DNA from: Planctomycetota bacterium
GTDB lineage: Bacteria > Planctomycetota > Planctomycetia > Isosphaerales > Isosphaeraceae
Assembly (NCBI GenBank): GCA_021807585.1
Contig: JAKBCQ010000169.1
Coordinates: forward strand, 1 to 6,395
Direction: 5' to 3'
Length of the DNA stretch: 6,395 nucleotides
Positions 1 to 5,309 of this stretch are shown piece after piece. The stretch's first letter is position 1, and the number at the start of each line of letters is the position of its first letter. The notes beneath the pieces are model-generated. The model made no database searches. It was not told the DNA's origin and worked only from the letters and a program-made list of their open reading frames with translations. The translations under genes and the position numbers were made by a program.

Positions 1-1
1 G

Positions 2-1645
2 GCGACGAATTACACCTTCGTCGCGGTCGCGGGAACGCTCACCGTCACCCCCGCCACGCTCACCGTCACGGCCAATAACTTGTCCAAAACATACGGACAA
101 GCGAATCCGACGCTTACCGATACGATCACGGGTTTTGTGAACGGCGATACCGCGAGCGTCGTCTCGGGATCGCCCGATCTCTCGACGACCGCGACGACGA
201 CGAGCCCCGTCGGAACGTATCCAATCAACATCACATTGGGAACTCTTACCGCGACGAATTACGATTTCACGCTCGTCCCCGGAACGCTCACCGTCACGTC
301 GCAGGCTTCGACGACGATCGCCCTCACCGCGACCCCGGGGTCGACGACGACGTACGGTCAATCGGTCACATTCACCGCGACCGTAAGCCCCTCGACAAGC
401 GGCGGAGCGACCCCCACGGGAACGGTCCAATTCGAGGTGAACGGAGTCGATCTGGGCACGGCGGTGACGCTCGTGAGCGGATCGGCGACAAGCGTCGCGA
501 CGACGACGATCGCCGCGGGAACGCAGGCGATCGAGGCGGTTTACTCGGGCGATTCCAATTATGCTCAAAACACGCAATCGACCACCCAAACCGTGAATCC
601 CGCGACCCTCACCGTCACCGCGAACGACGCGACCAAGATCTACGGACAAGCGAATCCAACATTCACCGATACGATCACGGGTTTCCAAAACGGCGATACA
701 TCGAGCGTGATCACCGGGACGCCGACGCTTTCCACGACCGCGACGACCGCGAGCGGTGTCGGGACGTATGCGATCGCCGTCGGCGTCTCGGGGCTCACCG
801 CAAGCAATTATATCTTCACAGGAGTGAACGGAACGCTCACGATCGATCCCGCGACCCTCACCGTCACGGCGAATAATCAAGACATGAACCATTACGATAC
901 CGTGCCGACGCTCACCTACGCGATCACGGGGTTCGTCAACGGCGATACGAGTTCGGTCGTATCCGGATCGCCTCAGTTGTTCACATCGGCCTCATCGACG
1001 AGCAGCGCGGGGTTGTATCCGATCACCGTCGGGCCGAACACGCTTTCGGCGGCGAATTACGACTTCACGCTCGTTCCAGGAACGCTCACGGTTCATCCCA
1101 AGGTGATGGACGTGCGGGTGAACTGGGGCGTCGAATCGATGTCGATCATGAACCTCTCACGCGATCTCCCGTTTATCAACATCTCGTCGATCGACGTGAT
1201 CTTCAGCGACAACGTGACCGTGAACCAGGCCGATCTGGCTCTCACCGGCATCAACGTTCCCTCGTATACATTTAGTTCGATGACTTACAATTCGACGACT
1301 TTCGACGCGAACTGGAAGCTGCCGACTCCGCTCGGAGTCGACAGGTTGATGTTGGCGCTCGACGGGACGAGTTCGACGGGGGTTTCGGCGCCGTTCGCCG
1401 CGACAAACGGGACGGTGAACATTCCGATGGAAAAGAATCTTGACCTCGGCTTCGCGGTGTTGCCGGGCGATTACAACGGCGACGGCGTCGTGACGATCCG
1501 CGACCTCGTTTCGGAGGAGGCTTTGATTCAGAGCGGAACATATTCGATTTGGGGCGATATCATCGGCTCGGGGACGTTCGCCTCGGGCGACGGTACGACC
1601 GACCTGATCGATATCCGCAAAAAGATGGGAACGAAACTTCCTTGA
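2..1645 (+). CDS. MBG/Ig-like repeat protein with C-terminal dockerin, 5' partial
   Basis: The reading frame is open from the left edge, so the start lies upstream; 547 residues are visible, ending in TGA at 1643-1645. An in-frame TTG at 80 falls inside a repeat and is not the start. Residues 1-16 are the tail of an earlier repeat. Then come MBG repeat 1 (17-99, YGQANPT motif), an Ig-like domain of the Ig_3/Big_3_5 kind (about 100-199, with TPTGTVQF and YSGDSNY), MBG repeats 2 (200-282) and 3 (283-365), a C-terminal module common in planctomycete surface proteins (366-488, with DLPFINISSIDVIFS and ending in VLPGD), and a dockerin-like type I region (489-547). The first dockerin loop, DYNGDGVVTIRD, has all calcium-ligand positions; the second (GDGTTDLID) lacks the first ligands. 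The protein is very rich in Thr, Ser, Gly and Ala and has no Cys in the visible part. It is likely secreted and a surface adhesin or scaffold partner; no enzymatic domain is visible here, and one could lie upstream. Confidence 0.9.
   Translation, partial: ATNYTFVAVAGTLTVTPATLTVTANNLSKTYGQANPTLTDTITGFVNGDTASVVSGSPDLSTTATTTSPVGTYPINITLGTLTATNYDFTLVPGTLTVTSQASTTIALTATPGSTTTYGQSVTFTATVSPSTSGGATPTGTVQFEVNGVDLGTAVTLVSGSATSVATTTIAAGTQAIEAVYSGDSNYAQNTQSTTQTVNPATLTVTANDATKIYGQANPTFTDTITGFQNGDTSSVITGTPTLSTTATTASGVGTYAIAVGVSGLTASNYIFTGVNGTLTIDPATLTVTANNQDMNHYDTVPTLTYAITGFVNGDTSSVVSGSPQLFTSASSTSSAGLYPITVGPNTLSAANYDFTLVPGTLTVHPKVMDVRVNWGVESMSIMNLSRDLPFINISSIDVIFSDNVTVNQADLALTGINVPSYTFSSMTYNSTTFDANWKLPTPLGVDRLMLALDGTSSTGVSAPFAATNGTVNIPMEKNLDLGFAVLPGDYNGDGVVTIRDLVSEEALIQSGTYSIWGDIIGSGTFASGDGTTDLIDIRKKMGTKLP
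50..298 (+). repeat. MBG repeat unit 1 (about 249 bp)
   Basis: First complete copy of an 83-residue MBG-type unit that opens with PATLTVTANN and closes with NYDFTLVPGTLTVT. It shares the 17-bp tract at 92-108 exactly with unit 2 (641-657), while its back half is closest to unit 3. The unit is separated from the other two by an unrelated Ig-like domain at about 299-598. Confidence 0.8.
599..847 (+). repeat. MBG repeat unit 2 (249 bp)
   Basis: Second 83-residue MBG unit, opening with PATLTVTAND and carrying the YGQANPT motif as in unit 1. Its back half (NYIFTGVNGTLTI) differs from those of units 1 and 3. It abuts unit 3 without a linker. Confidence 0.8.
848..1096 (+). repeat. MBG repeat unit 3 (249 bp)
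   Basis: Third MBG unit, exactly the same length as unit 2. The usual YGQ is replaced by HYD near the front (QDMNHYDTVPTL), so this copy has diverged there. Its back half (FVNGDTSSVVSGSP and NYDFTLVPGTLTV) nearly matches unit 1. Confidence 0.8.
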
Positions 1646-1697
1646 TCAATCGAACGCGTGATCGTGATGCCTGAAAACCACACGAATCAGCGAAAGA

Positions 1698-1726
1698 TTG
1701 ACACACAAGCGAGAATCGCCGACGAT
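1698..1726 (+). promoter_or_regulatory. Possible promoter for the PEP-CTERM gene
   Basis: A perfect -35 hexamer TTGACA (1698-1703) is followed after 17 bp by GACGAT (1721-1726), which matches the -10 consensus at only three of six positions. If used, it would give a leader of roughly 165 nt containing the stem-loop at 1778-1834. The poor -10 box keeps confidence low. Confidence 0.25.
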
Positions 1727-1777
1727 GATATCTCTTATCCGAAGGAATCGTCTCCGATCGGGATGATCCGCCAGAAA

Positions 1778-1834
1778 TCGCTCGCGGTTCGCCGTCGAAT
1801 TCACCCGTTCGACGAACGATCGAACCGCGAGCGA
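1778..1834. other. Long two-part stem-loop (14-bp perfect arms plus inner 6-bp stem)
   Basis: The arms TCGCTCGCGGTTCG (1778-1791) and CGAACCGCGAGCGA (1821-1834) are perfect inverted repeats. Inside them, GTCGAA (1794-1799) and TTCGAC (1808-1813) pair again around an 8-nt loop. No U-tract follows on the plus strand (AAAAGCC), and only three T follow on the minus strand, so it is not a standard intrinsic terminator. It could be an mRNA-stabilising 3' end of the dockerin transcript, a leader structure of the PEP-CTERM mRNA, or a dispersed palindromic element. Confidence 0.7.
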
Positions 1835-1898
1835 AAAGCCACGCCCTGAGAAACAACCGAACCGACACCACGACCCTCACCACGAAGGCAAGACCGCC

Positions 1899-2672
1899 AT
1901 GCACGCTCGAAATCGCATCGACGCCGATGATTTGTTGCGGATTGATCCTACCAAGAAAACGACGACGGCGACGCGCACGCTCCGGGCGCGGGGCTTTGCG
2001 ATCGCGATCGTCGCGGCGATCTTGTTGCTGACGCGTCCGGCGTCGGTCTCGGCGGATCAGCTCACGCTCTCGATCGATCCCTCAAGCCAAACCGTCGCCG
2101 CGGGAGGAACGGGAAGTTTCACGGTCGAGCTTTCCAACGCATCCACGAACACATCTTCGTTCACGGTCGGGGGATTTCAATTGGAATTGAGCCTGCCGAG
2201 TGCGAGCGGAATCACGTTCACGTCGGCGAATTATCCAACGTCCAATTATCTGTTCAACGGCAATAGTTTTGGTATCACTAACAGTTTATCATTGGCGTCT
2301 TCGTCGTTTCCTTCGACCGTCGTGACGATGAACGATTTCGCGGCGACGTTGAGCACGGCGCCGACGCTTGCGCCGGGGGATTCGTTCGCGCTCGCGGTCG
2401 TGAATTTCTCGGTAAGCGCCGCGGCGACCTCGGGAACTTACGCGATCTCGAATATTGATATATCATCCGATCCGACATCGGGTACTCAATTCACCGACAA
2501 CACGTCGAATGCGAACCCGATCGCGTATTCGTACGCCGGCGGATCGATCAAGGTCCAGGGAAACGCCGTGGTTCCCGAACCCGCGTCGATCGTGCTCGCG
2601 TGCCTGGGTTGCGCGGGCGGCCTGGGTATCGTGCGACGATCGAGACGACGCAACGCGACGCGGATCTCGTAA
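1899..2672 (+). CDS. PEP-CTERM exported protein with cohesin-like body
   Basis: This gene encodes 257 residues. The ATG at 1899 is preceded by a modest Shine-Dalgarno-like GAAGG at 1884-1888. The N-terminus has an unusually long basic n-region (about 31 residues), a hydrophobic stretch (about 32-44) and a likely signal peptidase site after SVSA at residue 52. The body (53-222) is a Thr/Ser-rich predicted beta-sandwich. Its order of features resembles a cohesin domain: SSQTVAAGGTGSFTVELS, then GGFQLELSLP, then LAPGDSFALAVVNFSV and a final GGSIKV strand. The C-terminus is a classic PEP-CTERM signal: VPEPAS (225-230), a hydrophobic segment containing two Cys (231-245) and an Arg-rich tail (RRSRRR). 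In PEP-CTERM systems this tail is cut by an exosortase and the protein is kept in the envelope or released to the matrix. No exosortase gene is visible here. The cohesin assignment is by eye and less sure than the sorting signal. Confidence 0.9.
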   Translation: MHARNRIDADDLLRIDPTKKTTTATRTLRARGFAIAIVAAILLLTRPASVSADQLTLSIDPSSQTVAAGGTGSFTVELSNASTNTSSFTVGGFQLELSLPSASGITFTSANYPTSNYLFNGNSFGITNSLSLASSSFPSTVVTMNDFAATLSTAPTLAPGDSFALAVVNFSVSAAATSGTYAISNIDISSDPTSGTQFTDNTSNANPIAYSYAGGSIKVQGNAVVPEPASIVLACLGCAGGLGIVRRSRRRNATRIS

Positions 2673-2673
2673 G

Positions 2674-2691
2674 AAGTGAAAGCGATCACTT
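2674..2691. terminator. Weak hairpin between convergent genes
   Basis: AAGTGA (2674-2679) and TCACTT (2686-2691) form a perfect 6-bp inverted repeat with a 6-nt loop, exactly across the junction of the two convergent genes. The right arm covers the stop codon and last codon of the minus-strand hydrolase. There is no U-tract on either side, so a role as bidirectional terminator is only a possibility. Confidence 0.3.
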
Positions 2692-4428
2692 ATGCGATGA
2701 TTTCCCGATCCGTGTAACGCCAAGGCGGATCATATGAACAAAAACCGTGGACGGGCGAGCGATTCCCGCCGGAGCGGTCGCGATCGTGAACGCTCGGTAA
2801 ATTCCCGCGCCGAGCTTCATGCTCGCGATCGACCACGAACCCGTCGGACCCGCGATCGTCGCGCCGATCCGCCGCGGCACGACTCCGCCTCGACCTCGTA
2901 TCGCCATCAGTGCGATCTTCGCCCCGGGGTTCGCGGTTCCCGAAGCCGCCAATCGTGGATCGCCGATCTCGGGCGAATCGAGGCGAGCCGTCAGCGGATC
3001 TTGCGGCACGACCAACGGCAAATTATGCTCAATTAAAGGCATCACATTCTTTAAATACCAATACTGCACGCTGAATCCATCGGTATGGCCGATGCCGATC
3101 CCCGTCAGATCGTAATACGCGTTCGCCCCCGGAATCGGCGTTTGTCCCCATAAATTCAGCGTTCGATCATAAACGTCTTTCATCAGAAAATACGGCGTAT
3201 GCTGATAAAACACGTCGGCGTATGCGACGTTCTTCGGCACGAACAGCAACGGATCGTTCGATTGATGCTGATATCCGTTCATCACATAACTCGCGAACGA
3301 CCCCAGCGCCGTGGGCGCCGCGCTCGAATCATTCTTCACGCGATTCGTCGCCGCAAACGGATCAAGGAACGTTTCATAGACATATCCCGCTTGCAACCGG
3401 GGCGGAGCGAAACGGATCAAATCGGAAAGCGCCCCCGTGTTGACGACGTTCCCCTCGCTATGACCGATGATTCTCAGGTCGATCGGACCCGTCCCAGGCA
3501 GCGAATCCGCCACCCGAACGATATCCGCCGCGAGCCGCCCCGATTGCCGAATCGCCGCTCCAGGGGTTGAACTCTTCGACACCCAGTTAAACGGAATCAC
3601 GGCGTTATACCCCGCGACCTTCATCGCGTGCGCCATCGGCATAACCCACGGCGGTAATTGATTTCCATAAAAGATGTTTTCGAATCCGCCATGCGTGATC
3701 ACGCCGATCGTATACACCTGGAACGAAGCCGAATCGGTCGCGGGATTCGTCGCCGAGGATTCCGCCGGCGTTTGCGCAATTGCGACCACATACGGATACG
3801 CCGGATCGGGAGGCAATCCGCCCGGAATCGTCACGTTGAACCGGTGCGATCCCACCGCGCCCGCCGGTTGGCCCAAAGCGTCTAAACTCAAAGGAGCAAT
3901 CGTTTCGGTCGCGACAACGACGCTCTTCGCCGCCGAACCCGACGCCTGTGGATTCGTCGACGTCGATCGCTCGATCGTCAGCTCGATCGGTACGTCGATG
4001 CTTCCCCCGGTGATCGCGTAATCGACCGTCACGCTTTTGGAATTCGACGTGGAGAGCGACGCCACGCTCAAAGCAGGGTTCAACCCCTGCGAGCCCTCCA
4101 AAGCGTTCGCAAGCGTCCCGGAAGGGCTCGAACCAACCCGAATCATCGCGACCGAGGCGGACCGAGCCGAAGGAGAAATCGAAGTCGATGTGACGGATGA
4201 CGTCGCCGAAGCCGAAGTCACCGAAGCCGAAGCCGATGAAGCGATTTGCGCGGGCGACGCCGACGTATTGGAAACAAGCGACACACGCGCGACCGCGACC
4301 GCTCCCGTTAAAAGCTCGCGATTTTCCAGCCCCTCGATCGTCGGCCGAACCGTCCGCGCGCGCAACCGCGAAGCCCCCTTGCTTCCCGTCGCCGACCCGG
4401 TTCTTTTCGAAAACAACTTGTAAAACAT
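2686..4428 (-). CDS. Exported LEPR-XLL serine hydrolase (alpha/beta-hydrolase, lipase-like)
   Basis: Translation from ATG at 4428 gives 580 residues; the stop is at 2686-2688. The frame extends 33 residues further to a TTG at 4527, but the ATG was chosen because it puts the planctomycete N-terminal motif LENRELL at 34-40, after a basic segment, as is usual in LEPR-XLL proteins. A Ser/Ala/Thr-rich linker follows (about 44-102), then an Ig-like segment (about 130-220) ending in PDPAYPYVVAIAQ. The hydrolase core begins with the probable oxyanion segment THGG (245-248). The nucleophile motif is GHSEG with Ser324; candidate partners are Asp356 (FLDPF) and His448 (GIGHTDGF). The last about 110 residues look like an Ig-like domain of the Big_6 kind (GDPRLAASGTANPGAKI). 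The substrate is unknown: a lipid or polyester ester is plausible, an amide cannot be excluded. No Shine-Dalgarno precedes the ATG. Confidence 0.87.
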   Translation of the reverse strand: MFYKLFSKRTGSATGSKGASRLRARTVRPTIEGLENRELLTGAVAVARVSLVSNTSASPAQIASSASASVTSASATSSVTSTSISPSARSASVAMIRVGSSPSGTLANALEGSQGLNPALSVASLSTSNSKSVTVDYAITGGSIDVPIELTIERSTSTNPQASGSAAKSVVVATETIAPLSLDALGQPAGAVGSHRFNVTIPGGLPPDPAYPYVVAIAQTPAESSATNPATDSASFQVYTIGVITHGGFENIFYGNQLPPWVMPMAHAMKVAGYNAVIPFNWVSKSSTPGAAIRQSGRLAADIVRVADSLPGTGPIDLRIIGHSEGNVVNTGALSDLIRFAPPRLQAGYVYETFLDPFAATNRVKNDSSAAPTALGSFASYVMNGYQHQSNDPLLFVPKNVAYADVFYQHTPYFLMKDVYDRTLNLWGQTPIPGANAYYDLTGIGIGHTDGFSVQYWYLKNVMPLIEHNLPLVVPQDPLTARLDSPEIGDPRLAASGTANPGAKIALMAIRGRGGVVPRRIGATIAGPTGSWSIASMKLGAGIYRAFTIATAPAGIARPSTVFVHMIRLGVTRIGKSSHK

Positions 4429-4435
4429 GCGTATT

Positions 4436-4441
4436 TTTATA
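4436..4441 (-). promoter_or_regulatory. Possible -10 box for a leaderless hydrolase transcript
   Basis: On the minus strand TATAAA reads from 4441 down to 4436, about 7 nt before the chosen ATG at 4428. Transcription from it would begin at or next to the start codon, giving a leaderless mRNA, which fits the absence of a Shine-Dalgarno. No good -35 box is found at the expected distance. Confidence 0.2.
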
Positions 4442-4544
4442 AGATGAGTATCGATCGCGATTTGGGTTCGAACCAAGTCGTCGAAACCGCCGCGGCGATG
4501 TATAATTCGCCGGAAGAATTCGGTCAAGATCGATCGGCCGGGAC

Positions 4545-4556
4545 ATACAATTGTAT
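4545..4556. promoter_or_regulatory. 12-bp AT-rich palindrome, possible operator
   Basis: ATACAATTGTAT is a perfect palindrome at the left of an AT-rich island (about 4543-4583) inside otherwise GC-rich DNA, about 120 bp upstream of the hydrolase start. A perfect palindrome of this length in a divergent promoter region would suit a dimeric regulator. No regulator gene is present in the window. Confidence 0.3.
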
Positions 4557-5218
4557 TCTTTACAATTTACATTTTTATTCTTTCCCGAAGTCTCCCCGGG
4601 TTGTTCGATTCGACCGATCGACGCGAACCGATTCGCCGTCGTATTCGGCGCCGGCGGAAGAATCGGCGGGGGAGCGCCGGCGGTTGTTTTCGGCTCGGTC
4701 GGCGCGCGAGATCGAGGTCGATCGGTTCCTCGGCTGGAATGCGCGGCTCGCTCGGTCGATAAGATTCAGAGTGAGCGACCGCGGGCGAACGATCGCCGAA
4801 TCGCGACCGCACCGCCGTTTTCCGGCATGCGGCGTGTCGAATCGGATCGCCTTTTTTCGGCGGCCGCCACGGGGTTTCAACGGTATGAGGAATCGACTTC
4901 GGAACGCTTATGAAGCGATCACCGGTCGATTTCGTTGCGTTCGGCCTGGGAAAGCCGAACTCACGTCGAATCACCCGCGATCGACGCCGACCGATGCCGA
5001 GCCGGCGACGGGGTTTATCACCGATACATCTGTTCGTCAGTGTCGTCCGTCGGGTTCGGTTCGCCGTCGATTCGGCGTCTCGGCGAGGAAATCCGACGTC
5101 GATTTCGAAGATTTCGTGGCGGTCGTGTTCGAGTCGTAAGTGGAACGCACGGCGAACGTCGCGTTGATGAGCGCGGGTCGCGATCGCGAAATCGCGGCCG
5201 ACTTCGGCAAAAAACGTT

Positions 5219-5246
5219 TTGACCGGGGCTTGAGACTCGTTAACTT
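5219..5246 (+). promoter_or_regulatory. Possible promoter for the ADP-ribosylglycohydrolase gene
   Basis: TTGACC (5219-5224) matches five of six -35 positions and is followed after 16 bp by TAACTT (5241-5246), a poor -10 box. The -35 overlaps the end of the palindrome AAAACGTTTT (5211-5220). The implied leader is about 55-60 nt. Confidence 0.25.
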
Positions 5247-5292
5247 CATCTCCACAATCCCATGCGGGGGTTTCGACGCCGAGACGGGACCC

Positions 5293-5299
5293 AGAGGAG
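5293..5299 (+). promoter_or_regulatory. Shine-Dalgarno site of the ADP-ribosylglycohydrolase gene
   Basis: AGAGGAG lies 10 nt before the ATG at 5310. It is the strongest ribosome binding site in the window and fixes this start, since the conserved family N-terminus begins only a few residues later. Confidence 0.75.
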
Positions 5300-5309
5300 C
5301 CTTGTCACG

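Larger units (their letters stand above)
1646..1898 (+). other. Intergenic spacer between the dockerin gene and the PEP-CTERM gene
   Basis: This 253-bp stretch holds no convincing gene. Small open frames on both strands give charged, Arg-rich peptides with no start signal or family resemblance. It contains a perfect TTGACA at 1698-1703 and a long stem-loop at 1778-1834, listed separately. No hairpin with a U-tract follows the upstream stop codon closely. Confidence 0.6.
4429..5309. other. 881-bp divergent intergenic region without a convincing gene
   Basis: Several frames stay open here because of the GC-rich, TCG/CGA-rich composition. The longest runs from 4444 to 5139 on the plus strand, but its product is Arg-rich, matches no family I know, lacks a Shine-Dalgarno and has no domain pattern. 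Items seen: a perfect TATAAT at 4501-4506 without a matching -35; an AT-rich island at about 4543-4583; a 10-bp direct repeat GCGCCGGCGG at 4648-4657 and 4674-4683; a 7-bp hairpin GTTCGGC/GCCGAAC at 4939-4945 and 4954-4960; a 12-bp palindrome TCGCGATCGCGA at 5178-5189; and AAAACGTTTT at 5211-5220. It could hold a non-coding RNA or a decayed gene, neither of which can be shown by eye. Confidence 0.6.

Noticed and set aside
92..657. Repeated tract as a possible CRISPR or transposon repeat
   Set aside because: The copies are in frame, diverged and part of protein-level MBG units, with no spacers of regular length and no terminal inverted repeats.
1658..1849. 63-residue open frame after the dockerin gene
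   Set aside because: It starts at GTG without a ribosome binding site, runs through the long stem-loop and gives a charged peptide with no domain.
4037..4423. Acidic 128-residue open frame on the plus strand with Glu-Ala repeats
   Set aside because: It is antisense to the Ser/Ala/Thr-rich linker and N-terminus of the hydrolase; the repeats come from GCCGAA hexamers that encode the linker on the other strand.
4463..4476. GGTTCGAACC resembling a tRNA T-arm
   Set aside because: The flanking bases do not form the 5-bp T-stem with a 7-nt loop, and no acceptor, anticodon or D-arm pairing is found around it; it is a simple palindrome.
4810..4857. Hairpin followed by a run of six T, like an intrinsic terminator
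   Set aside because: The bulged stem at 4810-4836 ends about 15 nt before the T-run, too far for a terminator, and no gene ends upstream on the plus strand.
4551..4913. Open frame on the plus strand (120 residues) with a hydrophobic-looking start
   Set aside because: It begins at TTG in the AT-rich island without a ribosome binding site, becomes Arg-rich after about 50 residues and matches no family known to me.
4444..5139. Long open frame on the plus strand (231 residues)
   Set aside because: The product is Arg-rich, has no recognisable domain or signal, lacks a Shine-Dalgarno, and begins across the hydrolase upstream region. Several other frames are also open here, which points to composition rather than coding.
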